Assembly: GCF_000429825.1 (NCBI RefSeq)
Contig: NZ_AUCP01000048.1
Location: forward strand, 1 to 51,126
Direction: 5' to 3'
Length of the DNA: 51,126 bases
From: Cohnella thermotolerans DSM 17683
GTDB lineage: Bacteria; Bacillota; Bacilli; Paenibacillales; Paenibacillaceae
In this document: in pieces, positions 25,278-34,125 of the stretch
How the letters are laid out: every line of letters starts with the position of its first letter
Position numbering within the stretch: the first letter of the stretch is position 1
Position numbers and translations under genes: made by a program
The notes under the pieces: generated by a model
What the model was told of the DNA's origin: nothing
Databases searched by the model: none
The model's input: the letters and a program-made list of their open reading frames with translations, nothing else

Positions 25278-26090
25278 ATGAAGGTTCATTTTCTCGGCAC
25301 GGCGGCGGCGGAAGGGTATCCGGGGCTGTTCTGCCGGTGCGAGCATTGCAGGCGGGCGAAGGAGCGGGGAGGCCGCGACATTCGAACGCGGAGCTCGGTC
25401 ATCCTGAACGATACGCTAAAAATCGATTTTCCGCCGGATACGCTGCTTCACGTGCTGCGCGACGGCATCGATCTCGGTTGCGTCCGGGATCTGTTCATTA
25501 CCCATACGCATCTCGATCATTTGCGGGCGGAAGACCTTCTGCTGCGGATGCCGGTCTACGCGCACGGGCTGGATCGCCCGCTCAGGGTGTACGGTCACGA
25601 TGCCGCCGTCCGGAAATGCCGCGACGCGGTCGGCTACGCCAATCCCGAGCGGATCGACGTCCGGCGCATCGTTCCGTTCGAGACCGTCGACACCGGAACC
25701 GCCTTGGTGACGGCTCTGCCCGCCAATCACGATCCGGAGGAGACCTGCCTGCTCTATTATATCGAGACGGGCGGGCGGACCTTGTTTTACGGCCACGATA
25801 CGGGGCCGCTGCCGGACGACGCTTGGGCCTGGCTGAGCGGCAGGCGGATCGATCTGGCGATATTGGACTGCACGAACGGAACGCTTCCGTTTACGGGCGG
25901 CCACCTGAACGTCGAAGCGGTGCTGGGCATTCGCGACCGGATGAAGGGAGAGGGGATGCTCGGACCGGACGGCCGAGTCGTCGCGACCCACTTCTCCCAC
26001 AACATCGGGCTGATGCACGAGGATTTGGTGTCGATTTTCGCTCCGGAAGGAATCGAAGTCGCTTACGACGGCTTTGTGCTGAGCGTTTAA
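25278..26090 (+). CDS. MBL-fold metal-dependent hydrolase
   Basis: A 270-residue metallo-beta-lactamase-fold protein. The metal motif is THTHLDHL (His76, His78, Asp80, His81), with later ligands in ANHDPEE, YGHDTG and THFSHN. The N-terminus MKVHFLGTAAAEGYPGLFCRCEHC has a Cys pattern (Cys19, 21, 24) like PhnP phosphodiesterases and related enzymes. GGAGG precedes ATG 25278. As the last plus-strand gene of this block it may hydrolyse a phosphoester or lactone made by the oxidoreductases; that is inference. Confidence 0.85.
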   Translation: MKVHFLGTAAAEGYPGLFCRCEHCRRAKERGGRDIRTRSSVILNDTLKIDFPPDTLLHVLRDGIDLGCVRDLFITHTHLDHLRAEDLLLRMPVYAHGLDRPLRVYGHDAAVRKCRDAVGYANPERIDVRRIVPFETVDTGTALVTALPANHDPEETCLLYYIETGGRTLFYGHDTGPLPDDAWAWLSGRRIDLAILDCTNGTLPFTGGHLNVEAVLGIRDRMKGEGMLGPDGRVVATHFSHNIGLMHEDLVSIFAPEGIEVAYDGFVLSV

Positions 26091-26128
26091 GCGAAGAGCG
26101 GCCGCCGCCGGCAAGCATCCGATCGGGC

Positions 26129-27685
26129 TCAATTCTCCAAAATCAAGTCGACATCGACCTCGAACATTCGCAGCCAAGGCATCGCGACGCGCGCCAGCTT
26201 GACCCTGTCCGGCCGCAGATCCTGCCAGTAGGCTGCGATGAATTGCTCCATCTTCGACCGGATCAGGCGCGTCACCCGGTCGTGAACGCCGGAGACGTCG
26301 AAGTAGTTGCCGCCGATGGACGGGAGCTGCTGCGCGACTTCGGCGCGAATGACCGACTGGTAGCCCCAGTCCTCGAGCAGGCGTGACAGATAGAACGCTT
26401 CGCTGTTGCGCTTGCGGTTCGGATTCGCCGAGGTTACACCGGCTTTGCGGTAATAGGATTCTACGATCGCATGGGCGATCGCGGTGCCCAGCGTATTGCC
26501 CGACGTGTTCCACCCCGCGTAGGCGGACAGCTTCGGCAGCAAGCCGGAGCCGGACAGCAGCTTCATGAGCGGCGCATCCGCGCCGTTGCTGACCGCGACG
26601 TCGGCGAGGGCGACCGTCAGGCCCCGATCGGCATACCGGCGGATGGCGACCGCGAATTCCCGGAGATTCGTCTCGGCGAAATAAGCCGCATGCCGCTCCC
26701 CGTACCGCTGCGGAGCTTCCGCCATCGCGGATTGCCCGACCGGCGGGGAATTAACCATCAGCACGAAGTCGGCGCTCGCGGCATGATCGCCGATGAAGCC
26801 GCCGGCCGCGCCGATCTGGCTTTTGAGGCTCTCGCCCAGACTGCGATCCTCGTATTTGGGCATCGCGAACGGGCCGGATACGGAAGAATGGCGGACATAG
26901 ACTTCGGGCTGATAACGGCAGCACTCGCAGAAGATCCGGGCCAGCAGCGTGCAGCCGACTTCGTCCGCGCCGGGATACAGGTAGATGCGGTCCAGAAGCC
27001 GCTTCTCTTCGACCGCCAGCTGCAATTGCCGCTGCTCGATCGAGCTATACCCGTACTTGGCATTGTCGTCGAGCGGGATGACGAGGAAGTCGACGACGCC
27101 CTCTTGCGTCAGATCGACCGCCATTCGGTTCACGGCGGCGTTCACGAGCCGGCGGCCGGCGAAGTCCGCCAGGACGGCTTCCGGCACCGACGCCGTCAGG
27201 CGGTCCCATTCCCGCCGCTCGTCGCCGCTTAAGTCTTCCCGCGACCGCTTGTCCGTGAGCCAGCCGATGCGGGCGATCTGCTCGCCGTACGAAGCGTAGT
27301 AGTCGGGCTCCTCGTCATCGCTGTTGTAAGCCGGCGCTCTCATGATCAGATTGAAGGCAAAGATTCGCAGCCGTGGGTTTCTCCGTTTGCATTCCGCCAA
27401 CGTCGTCAAGCGGCGCCTGCATTCGGATTCCGGGAGACGGTGAAGCCTGGAAGGCACGATGCCGCCGTATACGAGCATATCTACCGAGGCGAGCAAATAA
27501 TCGGCATCGGCGGTTGCCCGAAGCAGCCAGCCGGCCAGCGCTTCCGTGTCCGCGGGCGTCTTCTTCCGTCCCAGGAGAGCGGAAGGGGGCGCTTCGACCT
27601 CCAGATCGGTAGCCGAAGCGATCTGCAGCGGGAATTTGGCGTTACACGGTCGTTCATCCAACGGGACATATACGATTCGGGCCAT
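26129..27685 (-). CDS. DUF4127-family protein
   Basis: A 518-residue cytoplasmic protein of a family without an assigned reaction. It begins RIVYVPLDERPCN, the family signature, and later has SVDMLVYGGIVPSRLH, FNLIMRAPAYNSDDEEPDYY, IPLDDNAKYG, LPYPGADEVG-like LYPGADEVGCTLL, and AYAGWNTSGNTLGTAIAHA. The many conserved Asp, Asn, His and Gly residues suggest an enzyme. There is no signal peptide or membrane segment. ATG 27685 follows AGGAGG. It is transcribed divergently from the second Gfo/Idh gene, and two inverted candidate RpiR sites lie between them, so it probably belongs to the same regulon. Confidence 0.85.
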   Translation of the reverse strand: MARIVYVPLDERPCNAKFPLQIASATDLEVEAPPSALLGRKKTPADTEALAGWLLRATADADYLLASVDMLVYGGIVPSRLHRLPESECRRRLTTLAECKRRNPRLRIFAFNLIMRAPAYNSDDEEPDYYASYGEQIARIGWLTDKRSREDLSGDERREWDRLTASVPEAVLADFAGRRLVNAAVNRMAVDLTQEGVVDFLVIPLDDNAKYGYSSIEQRQLQLAVEEKRLLDRIYLYPGADEVGCTLLARIFCECCRYQPEVYVRHSSVSGPFAMPKYEDRSLGESLKSQIGAAGGFIGDHAASADFVLMVNSPPVGQSAMAEAPQRYGERHAAYFAETNLREFAVAIRRYADRGLTVALADVAVSNGADAPLMKLLSGSGLLPKLSAYAGWNTSGNTLGTAIAHAIVESYYRKAGVTSANPNRKRNSEAFYLSRLLEDWGYQSVIRAEVAQQLPSIGGNYFDVSGVHDRVTRLIRSKMEQFIAAYWQDLRPDRVKLARVAMPWLRMFEVDVDLILEN

Positions 27686-27714
27686 GCGGAGCCTCCTGTC
27701 ACATTTTTTGCTTA

Positions 27715-27723
27715 ATTATAGCA
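27715..27723 (-). promoter_or_regulatory. Extended -10 promoter of the DUF4127 gene
   Basis: On the minus strand TGC-TATAAT forms an extended -10 (complement of 27715-27723), with a poor -35. The candidate operator at 27732-27745 lies just upstream of it. Confidence 0.55.
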
Positions 27724-27731
27724 CACATATA

Positions 27732-27745
27732 GAATGAATTCTCCA
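27732..27745 (-). promoter_or_regulatory. Candidate RpiR operator D
   Basis: The minus strand reads TGGAGAATTCATTC, matching the shared element. It faces operator E across the gap between two divergent genes and lies close to the DUF4127 promoter. Confidence 0.4.
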
Positions 27746-27761
27746 ATATTATAGTCATATA

Positions 27762-27775
27762 TGGAGGAATATTTC
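27762..27775 (+). promoter_or_regulatory. Candidate RpiR operator E
   Basis: TGGAGGAATATTTC matches the shared element. It lies 53 bases upstream of the second Gfo/Idh gene, with no start codon near enough for its GGAGG to be a ribosome site. Confidence 0.4.
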
Positions 27776-27827
27776 GCCTATATAAGCGAAGATCCTAGCC
27801 GGATTCGACAAGAAGGAGGCCAGTTGG

Positions 27828-28715
27828 ATGAAAAAAATCGGCTTCATCGATTATTTTCTGGATGAATGGCATGCCGAGCACTATCCGGCATGGATCGAGC
27901 GGGCATCGGCCGGCGCGGCGTCCGTCGTCTATGCGTATGGCAAGACGGATTCGCCGAACGGCCGCAGCAATGCCGAATGGTGCAGCCGGCACGGCATTCG
28001 GCTGCTGCCGTCGATCGAGGAGCTCGTGGACGCCAGCGACGCGATCGTCGTCTTGTCCCCGGATCACCCGGAGCAGCACGAAGAGCTGTCGCGGCTCGCC
28101 TTGCAATCCGGCAAACCGACCTACGTCGACAAGACGTTCGCTCCCGACCGGATGACGGCCCAAGCGATGTTCGCGCGGGCTCGCGAGCACGGCACCCCGT
28201 TGTATTCCTGCTCTGCGCTCCGATTCGCCGACGAATACGCCGGGATGGACCGGCAAGGGATCGAGAATGTCTGCAGCATAGGCCCGGGTTCGTTCAACCA
28301 TTATGCCATCCACCAGATCGAGCCGATCGTCTCGCTGATGGGCGGCGAACCGACAAGAGTCATGTCGGTCGGCACGCCGAACGCCCCGGCACTGCTCATC
28401 GGATTCGCGGACGGAAGGCAGGCGGCGGTTCATCAAATGGGCTGGGACTGCCCTTTTCAGATAGCGGTCGCGTACACTTCCGGCCAAGCGAAGGTGGCGA
28501 AGCCCGAATCGGATTATTTCGACCGTTTCGTCCGCAAGCTGCTGGCGTTCTTCGAGACCGGGGAACCGGAGGTGCCGGAGGGCGAGACGATCGCGATCGT
28601 CACCGTCATCGAATACGGGCTCCGGGCGATGGCGGCTCCTTATCAGTGGGTGCAGCTTCCGCACGGAGAGAGGACGCGGACCAGCGAGAATGGAGGCGAG
28701 ATCCGCCGCGTATGA
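27828..28715 (+). CDS. Gfo/Idh-like protein with an altered nucleotide-binding loop
   Basis: A 295-residue member of the Gfo/Idh/MocA superfamily, recognisable by SIEELVDASDAIVVLSPDHPEQHEELSRLALQSGKPTYVDKTFAPD and the later FNHYAIHQIEPIVSLMGGE. The usual GxGxxG loop at the N-terminus is replaced by IGFIDYFLDEWHAEHYP, and EKP by DKT. It may bind the cofactor differently or not at all, or act as a partner of the first Gfo/Idh protein. AAGGAGG precedes ATG 27828. The nanE gene overlaps its end (ATGA), so the two are coupled. Confidence 0.8.
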   Translation: MKKIGFIDYFLDEWHAEHYPAWIERASAGAASVVYAYGKTDSPNGRSNAEWCSRHGIRLLPSIEELVDASDAIVVLSPDHPEQHEELSRLALQSGKPTYVDKTFAPDRMTAQAMFARAREHGTPLYSCSALRFADEYAGMDRQGIENVCSIGPGSFNHYAIHQIEPIVSLMGGEPTRVMSVGTPNAPALLIGFADGRQAAVHQMGWDCPFQIAVAYTSGQAKVAKPESDYFDRFVRKLLAFFETGEPEVPEGETIAIVTVIEYGLRAMAAPYQWVQLPHGERTRTSENGGEIRRV

Positions 28716-29467
28716 CGAACGAGAACGGGAACTCCATGACGGAAAAAGGCGGGTTGACGCCGCATCCGCTCCTCTCCGGGCTGAAGCACGGATTGATCGT
28801 GTCTTGCCAGGCGTTGGAGGGAGAGCCGCTGTTCGGATCGGAGACGATGGCGTTGATGGCGTCGGCGGCGGAAGAAGGAGGCGCCGTCGCGATCCGGGCC
28901 AACACCCCTCAAGACATCCGCGCGATCAAGAAGAAGTCGAGGCTGCCGGTCATCGGCCTGTACAAGAAGCAGTATCCCGGCGCTGAAGCTTACATTACGC
29001 CGACGCTGCGCGAGGTCCGCGAGATTTGGGAGGCGGGAGCCGACATGGTGGCATTCGACGCGACGCGATTGTCCAGACCGAACGGGGAGACGACGGAACA
29101 ATTCGTCGCCCGAATCCGCGAGCTGCTGCCGGAGGCCGTTCTGGTGGCGGACGTCTCCACCTACGAAGAAGGAGCGGCCGCCATGGATATGGGCGTGGAC
29201 GCGGTCTCGACGACCCTGTCCGGCTATACCCCGTACAGCCTGCAGCAGGAGAAGCCGGACGTGGAGCTGGTCGCCAGACTGGCGGCGCTGCGAAGAACGC
29301 CCGTGCTGGCCGAAGGCCGCATCTGGACTCCGGAGCAATGCGTAGCTTGCCTGAACGCCGGAGCGTATGCCGTCGTCGTCGGAACGGCCATTACACGGCC
29401 GCAGGAGATCGCGCGGAGGTTCGTTCATGCCATTCTGGAAAATCGGCAGAGCAGCCCGTTTTTGTGA
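28712..29467 (+). CDS. nanE: N-acetylmannosamine-6-phosphate 2-epimerase
   Basis: A 251-residue TIM-barrel enzyme that converts ManNAc-6-phosphate to GlcNAc-6-phosphate. Landmarks are LKHGLIVSCQALEGEPLF, AAEEGGAVAIRANTPQDI, PVIGLYKKQYPG, DMVAFDATRLSRP, LVADVSTYEEG and LAEGRIWTPEQ, ending in VVVGTAITRPQEI. ATG 28712 overlaps the previous stop; a second ATG at 28736 would drop a hydrophilic 8-residue leader. In known pathways NanE follows NanK; here a ROK kinase is in the cluster but no NanA lyase. It is the clearest functional clue for the whole locus. Confidence 0.93.
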   Translation: MTNENGNSMTEKGGLTPHPLLSGLKHGLIVSCQALEGEPLFGSETMALMASAAEEGGAVAIRANTPQDIRAIKKKSRLPVIGLYKKQYPGAEAYITPTLREVREIWEAGADMVAFDATRLSRPNGETTEQFVARIRELLPEAVLVADVSTYEEGAAAMDMGVDAVSTTLSGYTPYSLQQEKPDVELVARLAALRRTPVLAEGRIWTPEQCVACLNAGAYAVVVGTAITRPQEIARRFVHAILENRQSSPFL

Positions 29468-29522
29468 AATAAATAAATCTTTCCATTCGACAAAATCAAA
29501 GAAATAAAGTTCCAATCTTGCA

Positions 29523-29551
29523 TTGACTTGGATTCGATCCCCATATTATAG
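29523..29551 (+). promoter_or_regulatory. Promoter of the sugar ABC operon
   Basis: TTGACT (29523-29528) is followed after 17 bases by TTATAG (29546-29551); a TATAAT at 29558-29563 is an alternative -10 without a -35. A weaker match to the RpiR element (TGGAGTAAAACACC) begins at 29585. The 233-base gap contains no gene. Confidence 0.5.
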
Positions 29552-29700
29552 TGTGGATATAATCGTCATAAAATTTAGAAAACATGGAGTAAAACACCAA
29601 AATTTCCGTCCGGTTCGTCCGCAAGCTTGGAGAGTCATTCCAATTCGCTTTTCCGTTCCATTGCTGTGCCAACCATTATTAAATGAAGAGAGGGACAAGC

Positions 29701-31086
29701 ATGACCAGGAAAATCCGAATTCCCGCCTTGCTGGCCGTCGGCGCCGTCGCCGTCTCGATGATCTCGGCTTGCGGCGGCAAGAGCGACAACGGCAACACCG
29801 CCAATCCGAGCGAATCGGCCAAGGGGTCACCGACCGCGTCGTCTGCGCCATCCGGATCGTCATCCGCTTCGGCCAGCCCGAGCGCCGAAGCGAAGAAGGA
29901 CATCACGCTGCAATTTTGGACCATCTCGCTCAGCCCGAATTTCGACGACTACATCAATGGGCGAATCCGGAAGTTCGAAGACGAGAACCCGGGCGTCAAG
30001 GTCAAATGGACGGATCTGCCGTACGACGCGATGGAGAACAAACTGCTGACGTCGATCGCCGGCGGCAACGCCCCCGACGTCGTCAACCTGAACACCGGCA
30101 TGACGATGACGCTGGCCGGCAAGAACGCGCTGGTCGATATGAACAAGGAAGCGACGGAAGAGCAGCGGTCGATCTACTTCGAAAGTCTGTACAATTCCGC
30201 CAAGCTTGGCGACAGCGTCTACGCTTTCCCCTGGTATTACGGGCTGAACGCCTTTATTTACAATAAGGAAATTTACGAGAAAGCGGGCCTCGATCCGAAC
30301 AAGCCGCCGACCACCTGGGAGGAACTGAAGCAGCAGGCCATTACGATCAAAGAGAAGACGGGCAAATACGGCTTCGTCCCTACCTACAACCCGCCGGCCG
30401 ATCTTTACTTCTCCGGCGTGCCCATGATTAGCGAAGACAAGAAAAAGATGATCATCAACACGCCGGAAGCGCTGGAATGGGTCAAATGGAACAAGGAGCT
30501 GTACGACCAGAAGATCGTGCCGAAGGAAAGCTTGTCTGCGGACGCCAACTACGCCACCGACAAATACCAGTCGGGCCAGATCGCCACGCTGACGACCGGC
30601 GCCGCCTTCCTGAGCCGCGTGAAAACCAACGCCAAGAAAGTGTACGACAACACGCTGGTGGCGAAGATGCCCGCGATGAAAACCGGCAAATACCACGCCG
30701 GTCTGATGAACCTGGTCGTGCCTTCGGCGAGCAAGAACCATAAAGAAGCGATCGCGCTCGCCAACTTCATGACCAACGACGAATCGCAGCTCGAGTTCTG
30801 CAAGATCGTCAACATTTTGCCCTCCACCAAGAAGGCGGCGGCCGATCCGTTCTTCTCGCAAGCCGGAGACGATCCGGAGTCCAAGACGAAGATCATTACC
30901 GCCGAGGAAGCGGCGAATGCGCAAGACTTCACGCTGGGCGTAAAGGACGAAGGCAAAATACTGGAGCCGCTTTGGAAAAATTGGCAGAAGATGCTTCTCG
31001 GCCAGATGACGCCCGAACAGTACCTCTCCGAATCGGAAGCGGCCGCCCAGAAGCTGCTGGATGAAGTCAATGCGGCGGGCGGCTGA
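29701..31086 (+). CDS. Sugar ABC transporter, solute-binding lipoprotein
   Basis: A 461-residue extracellular binding protein (SBP_bac family, CUT1 type). The lipobox ISAC gives Cys24, followed by a Ser/Ala/Gly-rich linker to about 65 that tethers it to the membrane. The binding fold shows FEDENPGVKVKWTDLPYD, GNAPDVVNLNTG and the later YGLNAFIYNKEIYEKAGLDPNKPPTTWEEL. ATG 29701 has GAGAGGG upstream. Two permease genes follow after a pair of strong hairpins. No ATPase gene is present; such importers use a shared MsmX-type ATPase elsewhere. Substrate: probably the amino-sugar or oligosaccharide handled by the adjacent genes. Confidence 0.92.
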   Translation: MTRKIRIPALLAVGAVAVSMISACGGKSDNGNTANPSESAKGSPTASSAPSGSSSASASPSAEAKKDITLQFWTISLSPNFDDYINGRIRKFEDENPGVKVKWTDLPYDAMENKLLTSIAGGNAPDVVNLNTGMTMTLAGKNALVDMNKEATEEQRSIYFESLYNSAKLGDSVYAFPWYYGLNAFIYNKEIYEKAGLDPNKPPTTWEELKQQAITIKEKTGKYGFVPTYNPPADLYFSGVPMISEDKKKMIINTPEALEWVKWNKELYDQKIVPKESLSADANYATDKYQSGQIATLTTGAAFLSRVKTNAKKVYDNTLVAKMPAMKTGKYHAGLMNLVVPSASKNHKEAIALANFMTNDESQLEFCKIVNILPSTKKAAADPFFSQAGDDPESKTKIITAEEAANAQDFTLGVKDEGKILEPLWKNWQKMLLGQMTPEQYLSESEAAAQKLLDEVNAAGG

Positions 31087-31110
31087 CGAACGAACGTCTC
31101 GCCGAGGCTC

Positions 31111-31158
31111 GGCGGGAGCGGGCTGAGTCCCGCTCCCGCCGGTCCGGCCGAGCGGACC
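31111..31158 (+). repeat. Tandem hairpins between binding-protein and permease genes
   Basis: A perfect 12-bp GC-rich stem (31111-31122 with 31129-31140, loop CTGAGT) is followed at once by a 6-bp stem GGTCCG/CGGACC (31141-31146 with 31153-31158). There is no T-run. Such elements protect the upstream mRNA and lower expression of the permeases relative to the binding protein. Confidence 0.8.
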
Positions 31159-31184
31159 GTTCCATTATGCGGGGGTGATCATTC

Positions 31185-32081
31185 TTGTTCTCCAACAAGC
31201 TCATGAGACGCCAAGCCGGATTCGCTTATCTCCTGTTGATCCCCGGTTGCGTGCTGCTGCTGACTTTTACGTTTTATCCGATTGTTCGCGGCCTGCCGCT
31301 CGCCTTCACCGACTATTCGGTCATCGACTCGACCCATTGGGTCGGATGGGACAATTTCAAGCGGGCGTTCTCGGATTCGACCTTCGGTCTGGCGCTGAAG
31401 CATTCCCTTCTCTACGTGCTGGTCGTTCCGGTTCTTCAGATCTTGTCCATTCTGATGGCCGTGCTCGTTAACAACAAGCTCAAATTCGTCCATTTCTTCC
31501 GGGTCGCTTACTTCGTGCCGGTCGTTACGTCGATGGTCGCGGCGGCGATCGCATGGAAGTGGGTATACGAGGAGCAGGGGATTCTGAATTTCTTCCTGCT
31601 CAAGCTTCATATCGTGCGCGAGCCGATCGTGTTCATGATCGAGACGAAGCTGGCGCTGCTTGGCGTCATGATCGTGACGGTGTGGAAAGGCTTGGGCTAC
31701 TACATGATGATCTATCTCGCCGGCCTTCAGTCGATTCCGGCCGAGCTGGTGGAGTCGGCCCGCATCGACGGGGCGGGCTGGTGGAGAACCGTCCGGCATA
31801 TCACGATCCCTCTGCTGATGCCGTTCGTCCTCCTGTGCTCCCTCATATCCGTCATGGGGGCGATTCATGTATTCGACGAGGTGTTCGTCATGCACGGCGA
31901 ACTCGGCGATCCCGCCTATTCGACGATCACGACCAGCGTCTATTCCTACAAAGTGGCGTTCAAAGACTTCGAGTTCGGATATTCGGCCACGATCGGCCTG
32001 CTCGTCTCGATCATCATCATGGCCATCTCCATCGTTATGTTCCGGTACACGAGAAGAGGAGGGTTGACCTATTATGAGTGA
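31185..32081 (+). CDS. Sugar ABC transporter, permease 1
   Basis: A 298-residue MalF-like inner permease with six membrane segments. The EAA loop reads LVESARIDGAGWWRTVRHITIPLL, which docks the ATPase. TTG at 31185 follows GGGGGTGAT. The N-terminus QAGFAYLLLIPGCVLLLTFTFYPI is typical of CUT1 permeases. It overlaps the next gene by 8 bases. Confidence 0.92.
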   Translation: MFSNKLMRRQAGFAYLLLIPGCVLLLTFTFYPIVRGLPLAFTDYSVIDSTHWVGWDNFKRAFSDSTFGLALKHSLLYVLVVPVLQILSILMAVLVNNKLKFVHFFRVAYFVPVVTSMVAAAIAWKWVYEEQGILNFFLLKLHIVREPIVFMIETKLALLGVMIVTVWKGLGYYMMIYLAGLQSIPAELVESARIDGAGWWRTVRHITIPLLMPFVLLCSLISVMGAIHVFDEVFVMHGELGDPAYSTITTSVYSYKVAFKDFEFGYSATIGLLVSIIIMAISIVMFRYTRRGGLTYYE

Positions 32082-32955
32082 GCCTGCCTCCGTCGTGTCC
32101 GCAGCCCCTCCCACCATCCGGGCGGAGAAGTGGACGAAGAAGAAGATCTTGCAGGCGATCGTCATTTATCCTTTGCTGCTGCTGACGACCTGCGTTACGC
32201 TGGGCCCGTTCTTGTGGCTGCTCGCGACGGCGCTCAAGACCGGGGACAACGTCTATGCGTATCCGCCGCAATTCATCCCGAACCCCATTACGTTCCAAAA
32301 TTTCATCGACGTCTTCCATATCATGCCGTTATGGACCTATATCGGCAATACGGTCTACATGACGGCGATGGGCGTCGGCTTGAACCTGATGCTGTGCACG
32401 GTGACGGCGTATCCGCTGGCGAGGCTTCGCTTCCCGGGCCGCAATGCGATCTTCTTCACGATGGTCAGCACGATGATTCTGCCCAATGCCGCCGGCATGA
32501 TCGTCAACTTCCTGACGATCCAGTCGCTGGGGCTGTACAATACGATGCTGGGCGTTGTGCTGCCTTCGGCGATCAGCATCTTCAACGTCTTCCTGCTTCG
32601 CCAGGCGTTCATTACGGTGCCGAACGACATGGATCATTCCGCCAGAATCGACGGCGCGAGCGAATTCCGAATTTTCGCGCAGATCATCGTTCCGATGATT
32701 CGGCCGGCGATTGCGACCGTTGTGATCTTCGACTTTATGGCGTTCTGGAACAGCCTGATCTGGCCGGTCATCGTCCTCGACGACAGAGCCCATTATCCGC
32801 TCGGTCCGGCGCTGAAATATTTGAACAGCACTCTCGCGTACAATTTCCCCTACATCGCCGCGGGAACGATCATCTCCGTCATTCCGATCGTGCTCATATT
32901 TCTCGTGCTGCAGAAGCAGTTCATCAACGGCATGGTCGGCGCGGTCAAAGGCTGA
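32074..32955 (+). CDS. Sugar ABC transporter, permease 2
   Basis: A 293-residue MalG-like permease with six membrane segments. The EAA loop reads MDHSARIDGASEFRIFAQIIVPMIRP, and the C-terminus QKQFINGMVGAVKG is characteristic of this subunit. GAGGAGGG lies upstream of ATG 32074 within the end of the first permease gene. It completes the transporter with the lipoprotein and permease 1. Confidence 0.92.
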   Translation: MSEPASVVSAAPPTIRAEKWTKKKILQAIVIYPLLLLTTCVTLGPFLWLLATALKTGDNVYAYPPQFIPNPITFQNFIDVFHIMPLWTYIGNTVYMTAMGVGLNLMLCTVTAYPLARLRFPGRNAIFFTMVSTMILPNAAGMIVNFLTIQSLGLYNTMLGVVLPSAISIFNVFLLRQAFITVPNDMDHSARIDGASEFRIFAQIIVPMIRPAIATVVIFDFMAFWNSLIWPVIVLDDRAHYPLGPALKYLNSTLAYNFPYIAAGTIISVIPIVLIFLVLQKQFINGMVGAVKG

Positions 32956-33000
32956 ACGGGAAGCGGCATTCATTAGGAGAAGGAGGCGTCAGACATCGGC

Positions 33001-34062
33001 ATGAACCCGAATACGGATAAGGATACGGAACTGGCTTGGCACTCTCCTATGAGCGAGCCGTTCCAGATCGCCGGATTTCCATGGTGGGAGAAGGAGAGGC
33101 GGTACCGCCGGCTGCCGCTTGCCCCCGGCTTCCCGCTGCCTCCGGCGGTCGACGAACTGGCGAATTGCACCGCGGGAGGGCAGATCCGCTTCCGGACGAA
33201 TTCCGCTCGGTTGGCGCTTAAGGTCAAGCTCGCCGGGGCGGCGAATATGAGCCATATGCCGGCTACGGGGCAGTGCGGCTTCGACTGCTATATCGAAGCG
33301 TTCGGGGAGATGACCTACGTGAACACAACCAAATACGACCATACGCGAACGGAATACGAATGCGTCCTGTACGACAAGCTAGAGCCCGTGCTCCGTCCGG
33401 TAACGTTGTATTTCCCTCTCTATCAAGGCGTCGAAGAAGTGCTGATCGGACTGGATGCGGGCGCTGAGGCGGCTGCGCCGCCGCCGTTCGCCATCCGCGA
33501 ACGGATCGTCATCTACGGCACGTCCATTACGCAGGGAGGCTGCGCCGCGAGACCCGGAATGGCTTATCCGAATATCGTGAGCCGGAAGCTGAACGCCGAA
33601 GTGATTAACCTTGGGTTCTCCGGCAACGGGAAAGGCGAGGCGGAAGTGGCCCGCATCATCAGCGGGATTCCGAATCCGGGGCTTCTCGTTCTCGACTATG
33701 AAGCCAATAGCGTCAGTCCGGAGCTGTTCCGGAGCACGCTGCCCGAATTCATCCGGATCTTCCGCGGCCGGCATCCCGACGTGCCGATCGCGGTGCTGCC
33801 GCAAATTCGATTCGCGAGGGAGGTGATCGACCGCGAACTGTTCGAATTGAGGCAATTGCGAAAGCGCATACAATCGGAGGTGGTGCAGGCGTGCCGGGAG
33901 GGAGGAGACGAGCGGATCTACTTGCTCGACGGCGACTCGCTGCTCGGACCCGACTTCCATGAATGCACGGTGGACGGCGTTCATCCGACCGACCTGGGTT
34001 TCTCCCGGATGGCCGAATATTTGACGTCCGTTCTGCGGCAATTGTGCCGAGTCGGCTCGTAA
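33001..34062 (+). CDS. SGNH/GDSL hydrolase, probable carbohydrate esterase
   Basis: A 353-residue protein with a beta-rich N-terminal domain (about 20-155) joined to an SGNH hydrolase domain. The nucleophile is Ser175 in IYGTSITQGG, the oxyanion Gly/Asn lie in NLGFSGNG, and D325-x-x-H328 is in DGVHPTDLGF. This two-domain build is that of the GxDLY plus GDSL_3 group, which are mostly carbohydrate acetyl-esterases. No signal peptide is seen, so it would act in the cytoplasm on imported sugar. The nearest GGAGG is 14 bases before ATG 33001, farther than usual. It lies directly behind the importer. Confidence 0.83.
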   Translation: MNPNTDKDTELAWHSPMSEPFQIAGFPWWEKERRYRRLPLAPGFPLPPAVDELANCTAGGQIRFRTNSARLALKVKLAGAANMSHMPATGQCGFDCYIEAFGEMTYVNTTKYDHTRTEYECVLYDKLEPVLRPVTLYFPLYQGVEEVLIGLDAGAEAAAPPPFAIRERIVIYGTSITQGGCAARPGMAYPNIVSRKLNAEVINLGFSGNGKGEAEVARIISGIPNPGLLVLDYEANSVSPELFRSTLPEFIRIFRGRHPDVPIAVLPQIRFAREVIDRELFELRQLRKRIQSEVVQACREGGDERIYLLDGDSLLGPDFHECTVDGVHPTDLGFSRMAEYLTSVLRQLCRVGS

Positions 34063-34125
34063 CGGACGACGGCAGAGACACGGCTTGTTCGGTTCGATCC
34101 ATTCCATGACGAAGCGAGGGGATGA

